From positions 1 through 11,609 of the forward strand of contig CBFGWQ010000125.1 in assembly GCA_965652575.1 (NCBI GenBank): DNA of 11,609 bases, in the 5' to 3' direction. Shown one piece after another: positions 6,587-11,609 of the stretch. How positions within the stretch are numbered: the first letter of the stretch is position 1; every line of letters starts with the position of its first letter. The position numbers and the translations under genes are program-made. This DNA is from Arenibacter sp965652575. Its GTDB lineage: Bacteria; Bacteroidota; Bacteroidia; Flavobacteriales; Flavobacteriaceae. The notes under the pieces were generated by a model. It saw nothing but the letters and a program-made list of their open reading frames with translations, had not been told where the DNA came from and searched no databases.

Positions 6587-7132
6587 CTAATCACCCAATA
6601 TTTTGGTTTCAAATCCGTCGATACTCAAAGTATTTTTAGTTTCCCAATAGGCTTCAATTCCAGCCTTCCCCTTTTTTTCGGACCAGGAGTTGAGAACGTT
6701 TCGGTCCTCTTTAAAATCCATAAAAGGGACGGCAAAGCCACAAGATGTCTGTACCATATCTATATCCAGTTCAATAATCTGTCGGGAGCCGGTGTTTTCA
6801 GGGAATAGGTTTATATACTTATGGAATTCCATTTCCCTTTTGTGGTAGATTTTTGCCTGTCCATATAGTCTTAGTATCATTGGCTTTCCTTCAAATGCGC
6901 AGAACATGATCGTCATTCTATTGTTCTTTAATAAATGCGCTGCGGTTTCATTGCCGCTACCGGTTAGATTGAGCCATACAATTTTGTTTTTATCAAGGAT
7001 TCTAAGGGAATCGGTTCCTTTTGGCGATACGTTCACCCTACCTTCGGAAGCCGCCGTGCCAACAAAAAATATTTTTTGTCTTTCAATGAATTCTTTCAAT
7101 TCAGCTGTAATCGAATCTAATTGTTTTCCCAT
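6587..7132 (-). CDS. pyridoxamine 5'-phosphate oxidase-family FMN-binding protein
   Basis: A 181-residue cytoplasmic protein with an FMN-binding split-barrel fold of the PPOX type (PF01243-like) over about residues 8-120. It begins with a helix (LKEFIERQKIFFVGTAA, 12-28) and then strands carrying GRVNVSPKGTDSLRIL (31-46), WLNLTGSGNETAAHL (53-67), a set typical of this family, and RMTIMFCAFEGKP (72-84). The C-terminal 60 residues are charged and contain VQTSCGFAVPFMDF at 127-140, a conserved element in this uncharacterised subgroup. It is shorter and different from true PdxH, so pyridoxine synthesis is unlikely; reduction of a flavin- or F420-like substrate is possible. It stands alone, convergent with kbl and divergent from the His-rich propeller gene. 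Confidence 0.82.
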   Translation of the reverse strand: MGKQLDSITAELKEFIERQKIFFVGTAASEGRVNVSPKGTDSLRILDKNKIVWLNLTGSGNETAAHLLKNNRMTIMFCAFEGKPMILRLYGQAKIYHKREMEFHKYINLFPENTGSRQIIELDIDMVQTSCGFAVPFMDFKEDRNVLNSWSEKKGKAGIEAYWETKNTLSIDGFETKILGD

Positions 7133-7427
7133 GTCTTAAAATTATGGTAGTACCGTACCTCCGGATTTAGATCAAATGGGGCCGAAGAATTTGATCCGCT
7201 ATAAATTTACAAAACTTTCACCAGTGTCGTATCAATGCTATAGTGTCGTTAAAGTGGCCGTTATTTGTTATCAGGGCAAGGCATAAAAATGTTGCATGGC
7301 CCATGTATAACGATTATTGAGGTATTAAAACAATTTCAGCAGCTTCCGTCTTATTTATCTTGTTCCCTAAACTGAAAATTAAAATAAGAATGTTTAACTT
7401 TCAAAAAAAATAATAAAGAACCGAACC
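7133..7427. promoter_or_regulatory. Divergent control region with an inverted and a direct repeat
   Basis: This 295-bp gap between two divergent genes has no plausible coding frame. GATCAAAT at 7170-7177 and ATTTGATC at 7189-7196 form a perfect 8-bp inverted repeat with an 11-bp spacer, close to the start of the minus-strand gene. AGTGTCGT occurs twice in direct orientation, at 7223-7230 and 7242-7249, 19 bp apart. A near-match to the -7 box, TAACTTTC at 7395-7402, lies 25 bp before the plus-strand start codon. No perfect TAnnTTTG is seen for either gene. Confidence 0.35.
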
Positions 7428-8564
7428 ATGCATAAAAAAACGGCACTTACAGTATTTTCAGTGATATCCTTTTTAGGATTTTCCTACAGCTTAACGGCGC
7501 AAAATGCCCAACACGATCATACGCACCATGCGCATGAACATAATGATATGGCCCATCATCACCCGCATGGCCCAATGCCCTCGGATGAAATACCCAAGCA
7601 GGCAAAATTGATAACGGGCCAGGGGGAATTTGTTTTTTCATGGGACCAGGAATTAACAGCGGCCTTTCCTAAGGAGGCCCATCAATTTGAACCTGGAATG
7701 CACGGGGGATTTAACGAAGATCCCGAAACGGGCATTGTGTATACGGGAATACCTGGCTATGGACTATGTGCCATAAGCCCCGATTTAACAAAATGGACCA
7801 CTCTTGGTTTCGACGAACGTTTAAAGGACAATATCCACGGTATCGTTTTCTTTGTCCATAAAGGGGAAAAATATTTGGCAGTGGCACAGGAGGGGAAAAG
7901 GGTTCTTGTACTTACCTTGGACGGAACGATCGTTAGTGAAATTTTGAAGCCTACCGGAAATGAATTCAAATTTGATGAAGCCAATGAGTTCTTCGGGTCA
8001 AAAGACAGTAATTTTGGGGTTACGGATGTTACCTATCTTAATGGTACCCTATATGTGGCCCATGGTTATTCGGCAGGGGATTTTGTAATGACAATAAAGG
8101 AGAAGAACGGTGTTTGGAGCTGGGGAAAACTGGCCTGGGGAGGAAAGGGGGATAAGCCCGGGCAGTTTCAGACCGCACATGGTATCTATGCCCATGAAAA
8201 TCATATTCTCGTGGCCAATAGGGCAGCAGGGCAGGTAGTAAAGTTTACCAAGAAGGGCAAGTTTGTGGAAACTTTCAATGACATACCGGAAGGCAGTCTG
8301 GTATGTAATATCTCCTATGAAGCGGAGCATTACTTCTTAAATGCACTACAGGCCATAGGCGAACAAAAATCGGCACCTATCTATGTGCATTCCGGGGAGA
8401 AGTTACTTTCTACCGTAATCCCGGGAGATTTGGATATTCCTGTGCTAACCAATATCCATCAGGTTTGGCCGCATATTGTTACGGAAAACGGAGCCCAACA
8501 ATTGTACCTTTTGGTCCATGGATGGAACAAAGGAAAATTTGCCGTCCTTAAAATGGAAAACTAA
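7428..8564 (+). CDS. secreted His-rich protein with NHL-like beta-propeller, function unknown
   Basis: A 378-residue exported protein. Residues 1-25 form a Sec signal peptide (basic MHKK, hydrophobic core, likely cleavage after LTA or LTAQ) with no lipobox Cys. The mature N-terminus is extraordinary: ten His within residues 29-47 with interspersed Asp and Glu, suited to binding Zn, Cu or Ni. The rest looks like a beta-propeller. The clearest NHL-type blade is GDKPGQFQTAHGI (241-253) followed by HILVANRAAGQVVKFTKKG; related blades lie near 136-172 (HGIVFF, KYLAVAQEGKRVLVL) and 197-223. Recurrent His at 137, 212, 251, 344, 349 and 364 could line a central metal site, as in NHL-fold peptidyl-amidoglycolate lyase, but that parallel is only fold-level. 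The gene ends at a strong terminator and stands alone. I do not recognise a named family. Confidence 0.85.
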   Translation: MHKKTALTVFSVISFLGFSYSLTAQNAQHDHTHHAHEHNDMAHHHPHGPMPSDEIPKQAKLITGQGEFVFSWDQELTAAFPKEAHQFEPGMHGGFNEDPETGIVYTGIPGYGLCAISPDLTKWTTLGFDERLKDNIHGIVFFVHKGEKYLAVAQEGKRVLVLTLDGTIVSEILKPTGNEFKFDEANEFFGSKDSNFGVTDVTYLNGTLYVAHGYSAGDFVMTIKEKNGVWSWGKLAWGGKGDKPGQFQTAHGIYAHENHILVANRAAGQVVKFTKKGKFVETFNDIPEGSLVCNISYEAEHYFLNALQAIGEQKSAPIYVHSGEKLLSTVIPGDLDIPVLTNIHQVWPHIVTENGAQQLYLLVHGWNKGKFAVLKMEN

Positions 8565-8573
8565 TAAACTAAG

Positions 8574-8603
8574 GCCTCCTTAAAAACAGGGAGGCTTTTT
8601 TTT
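8574..8603 (+). terminator. Rho-independent terminator after the His-rich protein gene
   Basis: A GCCTCC (8574-8579) / GGAGGC (8590-8595) stem, extendable by one U-G pair, encloses a loop of about 10 nt and is followed by eight T residues at 8596-8603. It lies 10 bp past the stop codon. The minus strand has the stem but no good T-tail, so termination of the convergent DUF1080 gene here would be weaker. Confidence 0.88.
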
Positions 8604-8612
8604 ATCGATCGG

Positions 8613-9614
8613 CTACTTGATCGGGGTCAAAACAATATTGCGATAGGCCACATTACCGTGATCTCCCTGCAGGTAAATAGGCCCTGGACTTAGCACATCT
8701 GCTGACATAGCGCCACCGGTAGGCCCCCAAACGGGTTGATTGTCAATTATTTTTTTACCGTTAAAGATTACCGTCACGTGTCGGTCTACCAATGTAATAT
8801 CGAACGTCTGCCATTCCCCGGCTGGTTTTTCGGCAGCTTCGCTTGGGGTAATACGGCTATATAGGGCACCCATATTATGGCTGTCCAACTCCTTGCCATA
8901 AGAATCCACTACCTGGATTTCGTAAAGTCCGCGTAGGTAAACACCACTATTGTTGCCTTCGGGGACCATGACTTCCAACTTTAGGTTAAAATCGCTAAAG
9001 TCCTGTTGGGTCCTGATATTGCCATAGGAAATATGTTCACCATCTTTTGGTTGTACGGGATCGTTGATAAGCATACCATCCACTACCTTAAAACCGTTGG
9101 ACTTTTTAGGGTCTATTAATTTCCAGCCGCTCAGATCCTTCCCGTTGAACAATTTGATGGGTTTTTCAAATTTCAGTTTGGACAGATCGGGTGTATCCGG
9201 CATGGGAGGCATCCGTTTTCCGGTAAATTTTTTGGTGGACACTCCATTTCCGGACCTTTTGGGTCCGCTCATTGTACCCTCCAAGGTATCCCCGACCATT
9301 TTAATTTCCATGGTATAGGTTACCGTATGGCTCCGATCGGGACTTTTTTTAACCTGATAGGTACGGGTAACCACTAACGTATTTTCGTCTACCAAGTATA
9401 CATTGGAAACGGGAACAACACTTCCCCCTATCCACAATAGTTCGGCATCCAAATACCCCTGTTCCTCATGTATTTTGAGCCAGCCTGCACCCCCATCTTC
9501 AATATCAAGGCCCCACATGCCCATAAAAGGGTTGGCCAAAAGTGGTGCAGTATTATTTGCCAAGCCGTTAACGACTATAAAAAGTAATGTAATAATAGTG
9601 GTTATAGGTTTCAT
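8613..9614 (-). CDS. secreted DUF1080 (3-keto-disaccharide hydrolase-like) protein
   Basis: A 333-residue exported protein. A signal peptide covers residues 1-19 (MKPITTIITL core, likely cut after GLA); there is no lipobox. Residues about 25-133 form a separate beta-rich module with WLKIHEEQGYLDAELLW at 45-61 and a VVTRTYQ to TYTMEI strand pair, reminiscent of lipocalin-like barrels. Residues about 152-331 are the DUF1080 jelly-roll domain: LFNGKDLSGWKL (155-166), NNSGVYLRG followed by YEIQVVDSYG (221-240), GEWQTFDITL (266-275) and the closing GPIYLQGDHGNVAYRNI (311-327). The family is laminarinase/GH16-like in fold, and some members are described as acting on 3-keto-glycosides in the periplasm. 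Substrate and activity are not established here. No SusC/D pair or other glycan gene adjoins it, so it does not sit in a visible polysaccharide locus. Confidence 0.88.
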   Translation of the reverse strand: MKPITTIITLLFIVVNGLANNTAPLLANPFMGMWGLDIEDGGAGWLKIHEEQGYLDAELLWIGGSVVPVSNVYLVDENTLVVTRTYQVKKSPDRSHTVTYTMEIKMVGDTLEGTMSGPKRSGNGVSTKKFTGKRMPPMPDTPDLSKLKFEKPIKLFNGKDLSGWKLIDPKKSNGFKVVDGMLINDPVQPKDGEHISYGNIRTQQDFSDFNLKLEVMVPEGNNSGVYLRGLYEIQVVDSYGKELDSHNMGALYSRITPSEAAEKPAGEWQTFDITLVDRHVTVIFNGKKIIDNQPVWGPTGGAMSADVLSPGPIYLQGDHGNVAYRNIVLTPIK

Positions 9615-9782
9615 TTTACTGGGATTTTAGTATGGTTATTGTATATCTCGATGAGATTTCCGATATCTATGGAAGATAATAAATTAATTAAAACGGGGAT
9701 CCATTTCAACATTATAAATTAAACCAGGTTTTTGGGTGCCGATACTGTTGTGGTCCATTTCAATGGTCATAGTTGAAAAGGC

Positions 9783-9814
9783 TGTGCCAATTGCACAAAG
9801 TACACGTATATTTG
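9783..9814 (+). promoter_or_regulatory. Palindrome TGTGCCAATTGCACA with downstream -7 box TATATTTG
   Basis: Arms TGTGC (9783-9787) and GCACA (9793-9797) flank a 5-bp core with one mismatch. The shape recalls CRP/FNR-type sites (TGTGA-N6-TCACA) but is one base shorter. Nine bases further on is an exact TAnnTTTG box at 9807-9814, so a bound dimer would lie about where the -33 element should be. Transcription would run toward the universal stress gene with a leader of about 225 nt. Confidence 0.3.
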
Positions 9815-9978
9815 GAATGTACCTTGGTTTTTAATCGAAAATAATTCCCCGACGCTCTGTTATGGGCCTGCCCTGGGGATAGCTTGTTTCAAGAAATCAT
9901 TTATTGTGCCATAGAAATATTCCGGTTCCGGTTTTGCACGATTTAGGTAGATGATTCTTGGAGCTATTGATGTAATAT

Positions 9979-10009
9979 GACCAATATCATAGGATAAAAA
10001 TAATTGGTC
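9979..10009. promoter_or_regulatory. Inverted repeat GACCAAT-N17-ATTGGTC
   Basis: Perfect 7-bp arms at 9979-9985 and 10003-10009 flank a 17-bp AT-rich spacer. The repeat is centred 52 bp before the universal stress protein start codon. It shares the GACCAA/TTGGTC half-site with the palindrome at 3354-3368, though the spacing differs. It may be an operator or a weak hairpin in the leader. Confidence 0.3.
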
Positions 10010-10045
10010 GGATATTTTTAAGCCACAAATATAAAATAGTACATT

Positions 10046-10870
10046 ATGAGAATTTTAATACCCACAGATTTTTCTGAACTATCAACAGTAGCCATTAGGT
10101 ATGTCGTAGATTTTAGTAAGGATGTAGAGGTAGAACTTATTTTACTTCACGTAATAGACACCAATGTACCTTCAATGACCAGACTTGGTTCCAGTAAACT
10201 ACAAGAGGCAATACTGGCCAGTTCAGAAAGATCAATGAAAGAACTTATAGCGTCTATCAAAAAAGATAATAGTCATAATATAGAAATCAACTACGAAATT
10301 ACCTCTGGATCATCCATTGAAAAATATGTGGAAATGTTTGCGGTAAAAAATAATATCGATATGATCTGTATCGGTACCAAGGGTGCCAGTGGCTTAAAAA
10401 AGATGCTTTTTGGAAGTAATGCCGCCAGTATTATACAAAATAGTAGTATCCCTGTCCTGACCATTCCGGAGTTTGCACGCTATAAAGGTATCGATAATAT
10501 GGTGTATTCAAGTGACTTGAACAATCTGGAAAAGGAAATCGGTTTAATTGTCCCATTTGCAAGATTAATGGGGTCACGGGTTGAAATTCTTCATATAGAT
10601 AAGGATAATGAGCGTTTTGAAGGAAACCTGCAACAGAAGGTAGAGGCCTTGAAAAACGATTTTTCTTACCAAAAAATAAAGTTTAGTGAACTAAAAAGTG
10701 ATTCCGTTATTCAGGGAATCAACAAATTTGTTGCAGACGTTGACGCAGATATGGTAATTATGTTCACGCATCACACCAACTTTTTAGAAAAGGTATTTCA
10801 AAAAAGTGTTGCCCAAAATACGGCATTTCAAACTAGAATACCTCTTTTTACCTTTCAAAAAGAGTCGTGA
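10046..10870 (+). CDS. universal stress protein, tandem UspA domains
   Basis: A 274-residue cytoplasmic protein with two UspA-type alpha/beta domains. Domain 1 (residues 1-141) begins MRILIPTDFSELS and carries the intact ATP-binding signature G-2x-G-9x-G-S at G110, G113, G123 and S124 (GTKGASGLKKMLFGSNAAS), so it should bind ATP. Domain 2 (about 147-272) keeps the fold pattern (MVYSSDLNNLEKEI, VEILHID, ADMVIMF) but its loop reads THHTNFLEKVFQKSVAQ and lacks the glycines, so it probably does not bind nucleotide. A good-plus-degenerate tandem arrangement is common in Bacteroidota. These proteins serve in stress, starvation and redox responses; no partner is visible here. The start is clear because the first strand begins at Met1. 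Confidence 0.93.
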   Translation: MRILIPTDFSELSTVAIRYVVDFSKDVEVELILLHVIDTNVPSMTRLGSSKLQEAILASSERSMKELIASIKKDNSHNIEINYEITSGSSIEKYVEMFAVKNNIDMICIGTKGASGLKKMLFGSNAASIIQNSSIPVLTIPEFARYKGIDNMVYSSDLNNLEKEIGLIVPFARLMGSRVEILHIDKDNERFEGNLQQKVEALKNDFSYQKIKFSELKSDSVIQGINKFVADVDADMVIMFTHHTNFLEKVFQKSVAQNTAFQTRIPLFTFQKES

Positions 10871-11008
10871 ACCATAAAGAATTCCATGTTTGCCTGTTAG
10901 AAAAAAGCCGGATCTGTTTATTGTTTTGAGTGGATTTGTACTATAGGCGATACTGGAAATTGTGAATATCTATTTTATGGATGGGAAGATAAATTTTTCT
11001 ATTAGGAC

Positions 11009-11016
11009 TATTTTTG
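11009..11016 (+). promoter_or_regulatory. Candidate -7 box TATTTTTG for the DUF4494 gene
   Basis: An exact match to TAnnTTTG, 21 bp before the start codon at 11038, which would give a short leader of about 15 nt. The -33 region is AT-rich with no clear TTG. The gap after the stress gene (10871-11037) shows no intrinsic terminator, so read-through is also possible. Confidence 0.35.
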
Positions 11017-11037
11017 GCATCCTTAAAAAACATAGAT

Positions 11038-11609
11038 ATGAGTCAGACTTGGTACGAGTGCAAAGTAAAATACAGAAAAACCCATGAGACGGGAGAACAA
11101 AAGGTAACTACGGAATCCTATTTATTGGATGCGATATCGTATACAGAGGCGGAAGCCCGAATTAACGAGGAAATGGCGGCATATACCAGTGAGGAATTCC
11201 TGATAACGAATATAAAGGTCGCCAATTTATCGGAAGTCCATCCTTTTGAGAATTCAGATCGTTGGTTCAAATCCAAGGTGGCCTTGATTGCCTTTGACGA
11301 AAATAGTGGAAAGGAAAAGAAGACCAATACTTATTTATTGGTACAGGCCAATGATGTAAAGGAAGCCTATGACCATACCATAGAGGCCATGAAGGGCACC
11401 ATGGGCGATTACACTATTCCCGTAATTTCAGAATCTCCGATCATGGATGTGTTTCCTTATTTTTCTGGTGATGAAGGGGATTTGGACCAATTGGAAAAGT
11501 TCAATGCCTTAAAGGCTTCCACTCCTGGATCCAATGCACTTAATGAAAAATTGGAAGCACTGGATACTTTTGAAAATGAAGAAGCCCTGGCAGTAGGAGC
11601 TTTTGAAGG
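11038..11609 (+). CDS. DUF4494 domain-containing protein (3' end outside the window)
   Basis: The frame opens at ATG 11038 (MSQTWYECKVKYRKT) and stays open through 190 codons to the end of the window, so the C-terminus is missing. It matches the DUF4494 family of Bacteroidota. Recognisable parts are WYECKVKY at 5-12, the ESYLLDAISYTEAEARINEE stretch at about 26-45, WFKSKVALIAFDENSGKEKK (76-95), TYLLVQANDVKEAY (98-111) and the closing IPVISESPIMDVFPYF (about 126-141). The two halves repeat a similar strand-helix pattern. Beyond residue 142 there is an acidic, low-complexity tail of at least 48 residues (GDEGDLDQLEKFN and on). Members as I recall them end soon after the FPY motif, so this tail may be an extension. 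Function is unknown; no signal peptide or membrane segment is seen. Confidence 0.82.
   Translation, partial: MSQTWYECKVKYRKTHETGEQKVTTESYLLDAISYTEAEARINEEMAAYTSEEFLITNIKVANLSEVHPFENSDRWFKSKVALIAFDENSGKEKKTNTYLLVQANDVKEAYDHTIEAMKGTMGDYTIPVISESPIMDVFPYFSGDEGDLDQLEKFNALKASTPGSNALNEKLEALDTFENEEALAVGAFE

Larger units (their letters stand above)
9615..10045. promoter_or_regulatory. 431-bp divergent intergenic region with two palindromes, no gene seen
   Basis: This long AT-rich gap separates the DUF1080 gene (minus) from the universal stress protein gene (plus). No frame long enough to credit as a gene is present; the best is a 17-codon frame from 9669. It contains an exact plus-strand -7 box TATATTTG at 9807-9814, a 15-bp palindrome just before it (9783-9797), a wider inverted repeat at 9979-10009 and a small ATCTC-GAT-GAGAT palindrome at 9645-9657. 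A weaker box, TATTTTTA at 10013-10020, lies 25 bp before the stress gene start codon. A non-coding RNA or a long 5' leader could fit here, but nothing shows it. Confidence 0.4.

Noticed and set aside
9669..9722. Possible 17-codon peptide gene in the intergenic region
   Set aside because: Too short, no recognisable motif, and no promoter or ribosome-binding evidence.
11118..11327. Minus-strand frame of 69 codons near the right end
   Set aside because: It is antisense to the DUF4494 frame, which has clear family motifs and remains open to the window edge.

Overview
The window looks like a chromosomal segment of a marine-type flavobacterium (Bacteroidota, Flavobacteriaceae). The evidence is a DUF4494 protein (a family I know only from Bacteroidota), an epimerase-type threonine dehydrogenase like that of Flavobacterium, start codons without Shine-Dalgarno sequences, TAnnTTTG-type -7 promoter boxes, very AT-rich intergenic DNA and a secreted DUF1080 protein. 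The genus cannot be fixed from sequence alone.

Layout. Positions 121-3291 carry four closely spaced minus-strand genes, read from right to left: a D-2-hydroxyacid dehydrogenase, a small DUF486 membrane protein, a DlgD/YiaK-type malate/L-lactate-family dehydrogenase and a class I SAM methyltransferase. Gaps of 51, 6 and 24 bp suggest one operon. Upstream is an Lrp/AsnC regulator (3465-3926, minus). Divergent from it are the two genes of threonine catabolism, a short-chain-type L-threonine 3-dehydrogenase (4108-5058) and glycine C-acetyltransferase (5127-6314). Together these convert L-threonine, via 2-amino-3-ketobutyrate, to glycine and acetyl-CoA. The 181-bp region between lrp and tdh holds three copies of a 14-bp near-palindrome, 31 and 62 bp apart. 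This is a good candidate Lrp operator array.

After kbl comes a 168-bp imperfect palindrome bounded by CTAG, which looks like a MITE- or REP-like non-coding element. It lies between kbl and a convergent FMN-binding split-barrel protein (6587-7132, minus). Next is a secreted protein with a strongly His-rich mature N-terminus and an NHL-like beta-propeller (7428-8564). It shares a strong intrinsic terminator with a convergent secreted DUF1080 protein (8613-9614, minus). A 431-bp intergenic region with two palindromes precedes a tandem universal stress protein (10046-10870). The window ends inside a DUF4494 gene that starts at 11038.

Most of the window is ordinary metabolism. The parts most worth a second look are the helically phased repeats between lrp and tdh, the palindromic element at 6357-6524, and the His-rich propeller protein. 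I see no defence system, CRISPR array, RNA gene or complete insertion sequence.
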